Source of the DNA: Membranihabitans marinus
Lineage (GTDB): Bacteria; Bacteroidota; Bacteroidia; Chitinophagales; Saprospiraceae
Direction of reading: 5' to 3'
NCBI RefSeq assembly: GCF_021729155.1
Contig: NZ_JAJQYA010000001.1
Span: 248,001 to 312,000, forward strand
Length of the DNA: 64,000 bases
Below, one piece after another: positions 27,028 through 34,836 of this stretch; position 1 is the first letter of the stretch; each line of letters opens with the position of its first letter. Made by a program: the position numbers and the translations under genes. The notes below the pieces were generated by a model, which was not told where the DNA came from, did not search any database, and saw nothing but the letters and a program-made list of their open reading frames with translations.

Positions 27028-27957
27028 ATGAATCGTACAGAAATCACTGGGCTCATTGCAGCCCCATATACCCCTTTTGACAACAATGGAAATTTGAATT
27101 TAGACCTAGTAGCTAGTTATGCACAATATTTAAAAGCACAAGGAGTATCTGGTGTTTTCGTCGGGGGGACGACGGGAGAAGGAATGTTAATGGACATATC
27201 AGAGAGGAAGGCATTGTTGGAAGCATGGATGCCTCACAAAGATGAGGATTTTAAGGTCATTTGTCATGCTGGTGCTACATCTTATAAAGATAATCAGCAG
27301 TTGGCTGCACATGCAGAAAGCAATGGTGCTACTGCAATTAGTGTTATGGGGCCTATGTTTTTAAAGCCCAACAATGTGTCTGACTTAATAAAGTATTGTA
27401 GGGAAGTAACTAATGCCGCACCAAAAACCGATTTTTACTATTATCATATACCCAGTGTATCAGGGGTTCAGTTGTCCATGCATGAATTTTTACAAGAAGC
27501 AGAAAGTGAATTGTCAACTTTAAAGGGGATTAAATTTACCGATGCCAATTTTTTGGAAATGAATCTTTGTCTCAATGCCCATGAAGGGAAATGGACCATA
27601 CTTCACGGTCAAGACGAAACCTTGTTGGCTGGATTGGCCTTAGGTGTTAAGGGAGGTGTAGGTAGTACCTATAATTATATGGCACCATTGTACCTTCAAA
27701 TTATAGAAGCCTTTGATAATGGGGATATTTCGACAGCTCGTTCATTGCAATATTTGGCAGCAAAGTTTATTGAATATCTGATTGCATTTGGAGGAGGTGT
27801 GATTGGGGGAAAACCTTTGATGAGAATGGTGGGATTGGATTGCGGTCCATTGAGAAGTCCAGCGGGGAATCTCAGTCAACAGCGAGTTCAGGAGTTTGAA
27901 TCGATAGTAAAAGAACTCAATCTACTGCAATATATGCTGAGCCCGGTCAAAAAGTAA
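27028..27957 (+). CDS. N-acetylneuraminate lyase-like aldolase
   Basis: A 309-residue cytoplasmic TIM-barrel enzyme close to N-acetylneuraminate lyase: TGLIAAPYTPFD at the start, VGGTTGEGMLMD (the pyruvate-carboxylate loop), FYYYHIPSVSG with the catalytic tyrosine, and GIKFTDANF with the Schiff-base lysine; later LHGQDETLLAGLALGVKGGVGSTYN. NanA splits N-acetylneuraminate to pyruvate and N-acetylmannosamine. It is encoded 36 bases after the regulator. No epimerase or kinase for N-acetylmannosamine is present in the window, so further steps must be encoded elsewhere or the product differs. Confidence 0.85.
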   Translation: MNRTEITGLIAAPYTPFDNNGNLNLDLVASYAQYLKAQGVSGVFVGGTTGEGMLMDISERKALLEAWMPHKDEDFKVICHAGATSYKDNQQLAAHAESNGATAISVMGPMFLKPNNVSDLIKYCREVTNAAPKTDFYYYHIPSVSGVQLSMHEFLQEAESELSTLKGIKFTDANFLEMNLCLNAHEGKWTILHGQDETLLAGLALGVKGGVGSTYNYMAPLYLQIIEAFDNGDISTARSLQYLAAKFIEYLIAFGGGVIGGKPLMRMVGLDCGPLRSPAGNLSQQRVQEFESIVKELNLLQYMLSPVKK

Positions 27958-28010
27958 TTAAACAATAATTGGAATAGATATTTAAATCATTTTTTAGAAT
28001 ATAATTTACT

Positions 28011-29099
28011 ATGTTAAAATACTACTTTTTATCCTTGCTATTGTCTTGTGTCTATTATGGTTGGGGACAATCTTCATCCGAAAGTGAAGCTATTAATGGA
28101 CAAAAATTTTTCGAGATCAAAGAATTGTTTAGCGATGAAAGATTTCCCAATGTTGTGGTGACACAAAAAGGGACGGTATTGGCAATTTGGGGTAGAGAAA
28201 ATGTTCGTGTTCGAAGAAGTGAAGACGGTGGACAAACTTGGTCGGCAGAAATCGATATTGCATCTGGATTACATGGAGGTGGCGCTATCGTCGATGAAGA
28301 AAGTGGTCATATCTTCGTATTTATAGAGGCAAAACATCCGCCAGCAAAAGCGATGATGTATGTGAGTGTGGATGACGGAAAGACTTGGAAGCAGGAAGAT
28401 CTAAATATTAAAGCCAATAGTTTGGGGCACATTCCTTCTATGCATATGAATGAGGCCGGTATTACTTTGCAGTTTGGCAAACACAAGGGGAGAATCATTA
28501 AACCTTGTCGATATTATGGTGAAGGAAATGATAGACAATATTGGGACGACCACTATACCAATGCTATGTATAGTGACGATAACGGAAAAACATGGCATAC
28601 TTCAGAGCCTTTTCCAGCGCATGGAACTGGAGAAGCAACCTTGGTTGAGTTGTCGAATGGGATGATTTATTACAATTCGCGTAGACATAAATCTACAGAT
28701 GGTCGCAACCCGAGAATGAGACATACAGCTTGGAGTGATGATGGTGGACATACCTGGAAAAATTTGTCGGTTAGCGATGTATTGCCAGATGGAGATAAAT
28801 GGCAGGATTACGGATTAATGGCTGGATTGACTCGTTTGCCCAGTGAGACTGAAGATGTTCTTTTATTCAGCAATATTATATCTGATAAGGGGAGGCATAA
28901 TGGTCATGTATGGGTAAGTCCAGATGGTGGGCAAACTTGGCCCTATAAAAAGCTAATTGATGCAGGCAAATTTGCCTATTCTTCCATGACTGTTGGTAGA
29001 GAGGGGACGGTTAGCGAAGGATTTGTTTATTTGTTTTACGAGGGTGAAAAAAGTGGTAGAATGGCTCGATTTAATATGGAGTGGTTAATGGAAGATTAG
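28011..29099 (+). CDS. sialidase-fold (BNR) secreted protein
   Basis: A 362-residue exported protein with a signal peptide (ending near WGQS). Five Asp-boxes are visible (RSEDGGQTW, SVDDGKTW, SDDNGKTW, SDDGGHTW, SPDGGQTW), so the six-bladed propeller is sure. In place of YRIP the first arginine region reads DERFPNVVVT and the catalytic Asp region is REN, thus the enzyme departs from classical GH33 and may act on another acidic sugar. AYSSMTV near the C-terminus keeps the tyrosine nucleophile block. It is the last gene of the plus-strand locus. Confidence 0.78.
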   Translation: MLKYYFLSLLLSCVYYGWGQSSSESEAINGQKFFEIKELFSDERFPNVVVTQKGTVLAIWGRENVRVRRSEDGGQTWSAEIDIASGLHGGGAIVDEESGHIFVFIEAKHPPAKAMMYVSVDDGKTWKQEDLNIKANSLGHIPSMHMNEAGITLQFGKHKGRIIKPCRYYGEGNDRQYWDDHYTNAMYSDDNGKTWHTSEPFPAHGTGEATLVELSNGMIYYNSRRHKSTDGRNPRMRHTAWSDDGGHTWKNLSVSDVLPDGDKWQDYGLMAGLTRLPSETEDVLLFSNIISDKGRHNGHVWVSPDGGQTWPYKKLIDAGKFAYSSMTVGREGTVSEGFVYLFYEGEKSGRMARFNMEWLMED

Positions 29100-29151
29100 A
29101 GAGGGTTTTAAAACATATCTAATTTGATTTGGAGGGTGATTTTGTTCTGGA

Positions 29152-29182
29152 AAACTATCTGGAAAAACTATCTGGAAAAATA
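29152..29182 (+). repeat. short tandem repeat (CTGGAAAAACTAT, ~2.5 copies)
   Basis: CTGGAAAACTAT, CTGGAAAAACTAT and CTGGAAAAATAT follow each other directly after the sialidase-fold gene. It is a simple tandem array of 12-13 bases with no evident function. Confidence 0.6.
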
Positions 29183-29354
29183 TTGATGCAAGAATGGAAT
29201 GCTCGGTGATAAGGTGATAGACTAAGGAAGAATATTTGCATTAAACAACTTAACCTAGTCATTTTTCAGTTAGTTTTTTTGAATTGTTATCCAGAGGATA
29301 CAATTTTTAAGGCTTAAAAGACTTTGATTTTGGCGATTTATGTCATCAATGCCA

Positions 29355-30299
29355 TCAAGCTGATTTAGGTAAAATTTTTGAATTTTCAGAAAACAGTGCT
29401 TTAGGCTTGTACGACACGATGTCGCGATACGTCCTCGGTTCGTGGTTTATCATTCGATCTATTACATGAAAAAATAGATCGCCTTCCATGTCACTTCTGT
29501 TTAATCTAAAGAAATATTCGTCAATGTAATATTGTAAATGCTCAGCATGGCCATGAGTTCCCCTGAGCCAATGTAAAAGCCCACAACCGATTCGATAGGA
29601 CATGACCAAAGGACGCTTACCCTGATTAGGCAGTAAAGCTACCATGGCCGGAAATTCCTTTTGGAGTGGTCCGAACCCCGTCCAGCCAGTAGTTCTGATT
29701 GGGGCTGCCTTATGAAGGTGGTCCCGAAATATAATTCCCAGTTCATTGGCACTCAAATTATTTACACGATGTCCATAGGTATTACCACGTCCACTGCCTT
29801 TTTTCTCATGAGCGAGGACGGCTAGTTTCTTCTTTTTTACCTTTTCTCCATTTTCAATCACGTGGTTAATGCCCAATTCACAGGGCATTATTTCCACTTC
29901 ACTAGAAATGATATATTTTTTTCTAGATCCCATAGATTGCATTACTTTTTGTTTAAATAGCCAACATGTTTTTTGTCTTAATCCGAGTTTGCGACTTAGT
30001 TCCGTTGAGGCAATGCCTCGTTTATTCGTCGAGACCAAATACACTATGTAAAAAGCTTTTAGAAGGCTAAACTTCACTTTGTGAAATAAGGTGTTGGCCG
30101 TTGGCGATTCTACATAGCCACAGGCCGTACACCTGCGATCGTATTCCTTTCTACCATGACAGTACTTTTTGCGTTTGCAACGGTGACATTGATAACCGTT
30201 TTCCCATTTCTTGTCAAAGAGGTACTTCAAACAACTTTCGTCATTAGGAAATTGCTGCTGGAAGTCAAATAATGACAAGGTTTTTGATATTGCTTCCAT
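29355..30299 (-). CDS. IS1595-type transposase-like protein, catalytic residues altered
   Basis: A 314-residue protein with the IS1595 plan: a zinc ribbon (CHRCKRKKYC...CTACGY, residues ~37-60), a linker (TLFHKVKFSLLKAFYIVYLV), a helix-turn-helix-like SRKLGLRQKTCWLFKQKVM, and an ISXO2-like nuclease region with YGHRVNN, WTGFGPL, LLHWLRGTHGHAEHLQYYIDEYFFRLNR. Where active members have VDE and TDG(W) the sequence reads EIMPC and TTGW, so both catalytic aspartates appear to be gone. I could not find convincing terminal inverted repeats. It may be a decayed or domesticated transposase. It lies on the opposite strand to the sialidase-fold gene. Confidence 0.75.
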   Translation of the reverse strand: MEAISKTLSLFDFQQQFPNDESCLKYLFDKKWENGYQCHRCKRKKYCHGRKEYDRRCTACGYVESPTANTLFHKVKFSLLKAFYIVYLVSTNKRGIASTELSRKLGLRQKTCWLFKQKVMQSMGSRKKYIISSEVEIMPCELGINHVIENGEKVKKKKLAVLAHEKKGSGRGNTYGHRVNNLSANELGIIFRDHLHKAAPIRTTGWTGFGPLQKEFPAMVALLPNQGKRPLVMSYRIGCGLLHWLRGTHGHAEHLQYYIDEYFFRLNRSDMEGDLFFHVIDRMINHEPRTYRDIVSYKPKALFSENSKILPKSA

Positions 30300-30708
30300 G
30301 ATATTTATGTTTATTCCTTAAAATACGAAAAAAAATATTGTGATATAAATGTGTAAAGCGCTCTTTCGCAATCCTCTGCGAAAAAATTGAATTTTTAACT
30401 ACCTATCTATACCTTTTTACCTATAGTTTTTCATTCAATTTATCTATCCATGAGCTTACTTGATTTTCCTTCCTAAAATTATCATCGATCTTTTATTTGC
30501 AAAATCCATTGTGATGTTAATCACTTTAATTTTCATCGCCTAATTCAATTCTTTAATTTAACCCATATCCCTATAATCGTATAACAATAGAATCATAGAC
30601 GCATTATCCACTTCACTAAATCTGAGAAATCACTGTTATCATCGACCCATTACCTTTGTTGTTTTTAAAAAATACAATTGAATATTCGTTTTTTTTGTAA
30701 ATTGAAGT
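30300..30708. other. intergenic region with one 7-bp hairpin
   Basis: About 400 bases between divergent genes. The only structure I see is TTTCGCA/TGCGAAA at 30364-30383 with a 6-base loop, possibly a relic of the insertion-sequence end. Promoters for both neighbours should be here but none is clear. Confidence 0.4.
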
Positions 30709-32244
30709 ATGAAATATATATGTCATTTGGTTTGCGTATTTAGCCTTCTTTTAATTACCAATCATGCAATAGCGCAATCCCTGCCATCTCATACTACAGA
30801 ATATAAAGGCCTCTGGGTAACCAAATTTAAATCCAATGTCCTGGGCAATACCCTAGCCGAAAATGAATTGTTGACCTATGCACAAACCTATGGCTACAAT
30901 TATTTGATCTGTACCAATATGTACCAAATTTTAACAGCTAATTGCGGATCCTTTACTACCGATATGAATAATCTTCGCCTCTTTATCGAAAAAGCCCACA
31001 ATGAATATGGAATCTCCCGCATTAGTGGAAATGTAGGATCTGCTGCAACTGCAACAAAAATCAAGAATTATAACAATTGTGCCAGTGTAAGTCCAGCACA
31101 GAGATTGGATATGATTACCTATGAATGCGAATTCTATAACCCATCAACCAATGGATCCTGCCCAGGTTATGCATCATTTATCTCCCAGCTTAATACCATA
31201 AAATCAATCACCACTTCAACTTCTAGTAGTTCTGGAGGCAATATGGTTTGTGAAGTATATATTGGTGGTTCTGGAAGTACGGGATTGGTAGTAACCAACT
31301 CGTCAGAATCGGAAATGAAAACTATAGCTAGTACTGCAGATCAGGTGTTACTCACTTATTATAGATCCTCTCCCTCTAGTTCTGGTGGAAATTTCTTTAA
31401 CTGGACCATTCAGCGCCTGCAATGGTTGGCCAGTTCTACAGGTAGTCCAAACTCTATAGTGCTATTGTTGAAATCTCGGAATACCGATACCAATAATATG
31501 AATAGCTATCTCAATACTTATCCCGGTAGTCATAGTGATGCCATCATTGACCCATATTATAGCTGGACAGAAGGAAATAGTTATAACCCCAGTTTAACTA
31601 AAGGATATGTGGAAAAATTTGAAGACGGAACTTATCCTTGGCTTAGTGGGATAAAGGTTAAGGGATTTACTTGGTTTGAAAATGAAGCCAATCAATCTAT
31701 GGTTACCCTTCCATTGTCGCTATTAGAATTTACAGCTAATGCCCATAGAGATAAGACAGTGGCCATAGAATGGAGATTTGACGAAGGCTCTAGCTTTCGA
31801 GAATGCCAATTGGAGTACTCTATTGACGGCATTCATTGGCAGTATTTATATACCTCTACAGGGAACGCGTATCAAGATAACTATAATCATTATCCTCTTC
31901 CTTCATCTAAAATCTATTATCGATTAAAAATTACAGATCAGTCACTTCGGATTTCTTACTCTAAAATTCAATCTGTGCAGCTGTCAAATATTGAAAAACA
32001 AGATTTATCATTGTATCCGAATCCCAGCAATGGACATTTTAAGATTTTAGGTATAGACAAGAAGAAAGAATATATAGTAAATATATTCAACCATAATGGT
32101 CAGTGGGTAGCCAAACAATCATTAAATTCCCTGACTTCTAAAGATATTCAGCCTTGGGATAATCAATTGCCCGGTATGTATTACATTCAAATACTAGATC
32201 GACACAAAGTTGTGGATTGGAAAAAAATAGTAATTATGCCATAA
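30709..32244 (+). CDS. secreted protein with type IX sorting tail
   Basis: A 511-residue secreted protein: signal peptide ending AIAQS, an N-terminal domain of about 320 residues that I do not recognise but which has regular beta/alpha spacing like a TIM-barrel enzyme (GLWVTKFKSNVLGNT, MVCEVYIGGSGST, DQVLLTYYRSS, SDAIIDPYYSW, KVKGFTWFENEAN), a linker domain of the kind that precedes sorting tails (LLEFTANAHRDKTVAIEWRF...), and a C-terminal T9SS type A signal (LSLYPNPSNGHFKI to the end). It is thus cargo for the type IX system, exported to the surface or medium. Serine-rich loops SSSGG occur twice. Function unknown. Confidence 0.75.
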   Translation: MKYICHLVCVFSLLLITNHAIAQSLPSHTTEYKGLWVTKFKSNVLGNTLAENELLTYAQTYGYNYLICTNMYQILTANCGSFTTDMNNLRLFIEKAHNEYGISRISGNVGSAATATKIKNYNNCASVSPAQRLDMITYECEFYNPSTNGSCPGYASFISQLNTIKSITTSTSSSSGGNMVCEVYIGGSGSTGLVVTNSSESEMKTIASTADQVLLTYYRSSPSSSGGNFFNWTIQRLQWLASSTGSPNSIVLLLKSRNTDTNNMNSYLNTYPGSHSDAIIDPYYSWTEGNSYNPSLTKGYVEKFEDGTYPWLSGIKVKGFTWFENEANQSMVTLPLSLLEFTANAHRDKTVAIEWRFDEGSSFRECQLEYSIDGIHWQYLYTSTGNAYQDNYNHYPLPSSKIYYRLKITDQSLRISYSKIQSVQLSNIEKQDLSLYPNPSNGHFKILGIDKKKEYIVNIFNHNGQWVAKQSLNSLTSKDIQPWDNQLPGMYYIQILDRHKVVDWKKIVIMP

Positions 32245-32475
32245 TTAAGGGCTGGCTCTTAACTTCGATTAATACGAATTACATTTATAATTATTAAGCT
32301 CACCCACCCACGACACGGAGGCTTTCCCACCCGAAGCCACTGGCGTCAATTCCTTTAATGCTATTATATTGTAAAATGAAATTTTATTCTTATTAATTTA
32401 AATGCAGTCTCGTCGCAGTACAGTGGCTAAAATCCTGACGATTTACATTGCAATCACGCCTCGGCCGGGAGGCCT

Positions 32476-32563
32476 ACCCACCCGAAGCCAGTGGCTTCGG
32501 TTCCCTCGCCAAATGTCCATTAAGGACATTTGGTTGCTCTAAGGAGCAACTTTGCTCGGTCAT
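32476..32563 (+). repeat. triple-hairpin repeat unit (B1)
   Basis: H1 at 32482-32500 (CCGAAGCC-AGT-GGCTTCGG), H2 at 32509-32533 (CCAAATGTCC-ATTAA-GGACATTTGG), H3 at 32533-32550 (GTTGCTC-TAAG-GAGCAAC), then the tail GCTCGGTCAT. All three stems are perfect although their sequences differ from those in other units. Confidence 0.85.
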
Positions 32564-32584
32564 CTTTCGATTTATTGTAGAGAC

Positions 32585-32672
32585 ACGACTGAATGAAGTA
32601 GTCTGAAAGACTACCAAATGCCCATTGATGGCATTTGATGAAGGAGCCGAAACCTCAGTGTTTCGGATGGGT
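32585..32672 (-). repeat. triple-hairpin repeat unit, inverted (B2)
   Basis: Read on the minus strand: H1 at 32647-32666 (7-bp CCGAAAC stem), TCC-TTCA linker, H2 at 32615-32637 (CAAATGCC/GGCATTTG), H3 at 32598-32614 (GTAGTCT/AGACTAC) and the tail TTCAGTCG. Same order and spacing as the forward units. Confidence 0.8.
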
Positions 32673-32796
32673 TGGCATTGCGTCTAAAATATTTTGGATT
32701 GAGACGTAATGATTGGGGCCTGTACGAAAGCTATGCCTGCCTAGCCTTTCGCGAGCAAAGTGGCAATTCGCTACCGAATTGAAGTGTAATCTCGCC

Positions 32797-32877
32797 TCGG
32801 CATGGTATCCTCGGTTTCTTCACCAAAGGTCGATTTACGACCTTTGATTGCCCTAAAGGGCAACTGCGTTCAGTCAT
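32797..32877 (+). repeat. triple-hairpin repeat unit (B3), first hairpin decayed
   Basis: H2 at 32824-32846 (CAAAGGTCG-ATTTA-CGACCTTTG) and H3 at 32848-32863 (TTGCCC-TAAA-GGGCAA) are perfect, followed by GTTCAGTCAT. The first hairpin is unrecognisable (CCTCGGTTTCTTC). Closely similar to the solitary copy at 10253. Confidence 0.78.
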
Positions 32878-32921
32878 TCGAAATCTTTTCCGTCATTATA
32901 AAATGTAATTCGTATAACGTA

Positions 32922-32958
32922 TAAAAAAAAACCCCCGAGTTAAATCAATAATCGGGGG
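32922..32958 (-). terminator. intrinsic terminator of the minus-strand susCD operon
   Basis: On the minus strand CCCCCGA and TCGGGGG form a 7-bp GC-rich stem followed by nine T residues. It lies 16 bases beyond the stop of the lipoprotein gene at 32974. Confidence 0.88.
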
Positions 32959-32973
32959 CGTTTAAGGTCTTCG

Positions 32974-33402
32974 TTAATTAACCGTGACGGTTTTTGAACT
33001 CTCTCTGGATAAATCAAAAACGGTGGTTACACTGACTCGATATTCTACACTGGTGCCCGAATCTACCGATGGAAGCGTTGTCGTGTAGTTGTATAATTCT
33101 GCTTCACTTACTGGATCGAAGGAAGGAGTGTATGGCTTGGTATCAATTAGGGTTTCTACCCCATCTATCGTTTGATAATATTTAATTTCCTTTACCTCAT
33201 CTCGCGACCAATACTGTAGCGCAATGTTGATTTCTTTTCCACTTTCGAAAACATCGCCAGAACTTGGAGTGACAGTTAGAATTTGAATCACTGGGTAATA
33301 GGTACCACCCTCCTTAATGTTTTCGTCCAACCAAAATTCTTCGGCATCATAGCAAGATATCGCTGTGGTAATTAAAAATAGATATAATATGATGTGTTTC
33401 AT
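32974..33402 (-). CDS. small surface lipoprotein of a SusCD operon
   Basis: A 142-residue lipoprotein (signal ending ITTAISC, cysteine 17). The rest is all-beta and acidic with Ig-like features (PVIQILTVTPSSGDVFESGKEINIALQY, VEYRVSVTTVFDLSRESSKTVTVN). It is the third gene after susC and susD on the minus strand (21-base gap) and ends at a strong terminator. Its position is like that of SusE/SusF-type accessory lipoproteins, which bind glycan at the surface; this role is inference. I know no specific family. Confidence 0.65.
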   Translation of the reverse strand: MKHIILYLFLITTAISCYDAEEFWLDENIKEGGTYYPVIQILTVTPSSGDVFESGKEINIALQYWSRDEVKEIKYYQTIDGVETLIDTKPYTPSFDPVSEAELYNYTTTLPSVDSGTSVEYRVSVTTVFDLSRESSKTVTVN

Positions 33403-33423
33403 TTTTATAATATTTTAAGTTGA

Positions 33424-34824
33424 TTATAAATCCTTCCACATTGGGGCAATAGGATCTTTTCGGTTAGTGTTTACATTGGAACTGTTTCTGGTCTCTTCTG
33501 AATCTGGGTACTCAGCCCGCAAGATGGGTTGACTTCTCTCTTCAAAATTGGGTTCTACAAAATTCTTGTAAACTGCACTGCTGTAATTATGTCTTCTCAT
33601 GTCGTTCCATGCTTCAACATTGAAGACAGATGCAATATATTTTTCCTTCATGATAAGATCTAATGCAATACTACCATCCACGGTTGGATTCGCTAAGTAG
33701 TCTGCTATGTCGCCGGCTTCAACACCAATTTTGGTCATATTGGCTGTGATACCATTTTGATAAGCAGTTTTTGACTGCGTTGGATTGCTATTTAATAAAA
33801 TCTCAGCTTCGATGAATTTTAATTCGGCATAGCTCATGATGACCAATGGTCCATAAGGATCCATATACCATGTGTCCTGAGTAGGCAATACCGTATAATC
33901 CTGATCATCGATATACGATGCCACGCCTTTGTATTCAGTCGCACCTTCTGTCAATTCAGCTATTAAAGGTAGTCGAGGATCTACTACATTGTAATTGGTT
34001 CCATTCATCATGTCAATAAAATACTTTCCATAAGTTTTGGTATAAATGGATTCAGTAATCTTCTTAGCGATATTGAAGAACCATGGATTGGCAACTACAT
34101 CGTTGTAAATCAATTGCAAGTCGTCATCGTTTGATGAAAAACCCGCATTAACGGCAGATAAAATCTCACTGGATTTGTCTCCTTTGGATTGAAGATGTAA
34201 TAGATATCTCGCCTTTAGTGAATTGGCCAATTTAACCCATTTAGTCAAATCTCCTTCATAAAATAAATCATCATTAGCTGGAGAATAGTCAGACTCAGCA
34301 CTTTGTAAAAAAGTAATAGATTCGTCTAAAAGTGATAATAAGGTATTATACAATTCCTCTTGGCTATCGTAAGCTGGAGAAATATTGTCAGAACCTTGAA
34401 GTGCATTGGAAAATGGTGCATTTTCCCAGCAATCAGTCAATAATCCCAAATTGAGTGCCTGTAAAACTTTACCTACTCCTACATAATGTGGTGCATTTAG
34501 GCTCTCGGCATTGTCGATCATGGTTCCCAAATTATTGAATACTCGTAGATAAAGTTCTGTCCAAGCAGAAGTCAAACTAAATTCCTTGTAATAACCAGAT
34601 TGGATATTGTCCAATTGGTGAGTGGCATTCATGGCCGAAGTGGCTGCAAAATACTGAGCATCTGCCGTCGAGGTAATGATAGTCGGTAAAAGAACTTTTA
34701 ATGTAACAGATGATTCATCGATTTTTGTCGGATCGGTGTTGACATCAAAAAAATCGTTACAGGAACTGAGCATTAACATGCCGAGTATGCTGATAGATAT
34801 ATATTTAAATATTATTTTATTCAT
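33424..34824 (-). CDS. SusD/RagB-type lipoprotein
   Basis: A 466-residue lipoprotein (signal ending MLMLSSC, cysteine 22). It follows the SusD-like_2 pattern: NDFFDVNTDPT near the start, LNLGLLTDCWENAPFSNAL, LTKWVKLANSLKARYLLHLQSK near residues 190-215, YAELKFIEAEILL and FNVEAWNDMRRHNYSS near the end. Such proteins pair with SusC receptors for nutrients, not only glycans; the SusD_2 group is often near peptide or unknown-substrate systems. The gene starts 12 bases after susC. No enzyme genes accompany this pair, so the substrate remains open. Confidence 0.9.
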   Translation of the reverse strand: MNKIIFKYISISILGMLMLSSCNDFFDVNTDPTKIDESSVTLKVLLPTIITSTADAQYFAATSAMNATHQLDNIQSGYYKEFSLTSAWTELYLRVFNNLGTMIDNAESLNAPHYVGVGKVLQALNLGLLTDCWENAPFSNALQGSDNISPAYDSQEELYNTLLSLLDESITFLQSAESDYSPANDDLFYEGDLTKWVKLANSLKARYLLHLQSKGDKSSEILSAVNAGFSSNDDDLQLIYNDVVANPWFFNIAKKITESIYTKTYGKYFIDMMNGTNYNVVDPRLPLIAELTEGATEYKGVASYIDDQDYTVLPTQDTWYMDPYGPLVIMSYAELKFIEAEILLNSNPTQSKTAYQNGITANMTKIGVEAGDIADYLANPTVDGSIALDLIMKEKYIASVFNVEAWNDMRRHNYSSAVYKNFVEPNFEERSQPILRAEYPDSEETRNSSNVNTNRKDPIAPMWKDL

Positions 34825-34836
34825 TGCGTAGTATTT

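Larger units (their letters stand above)
32271..32914. repeat. repeat island B bounded by inverted repeats
   Basis: The segment starts with TACGAATTACATTTATAATT (32273-32292) and ends with the reverse complement of TACGAATTACATTTTATAAT (32895-32914), giving near-perfect 20-base terminal inverted repeats. Inside are three triple-hairpin units (two forward, one reverse), a GC-rich leader (GGCCGGGAGGCC) and a spacer shared with island C. No gene is visible. The arrangement is like a non-autonomous mobile element or a composite of several. Confidence 0.6.
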
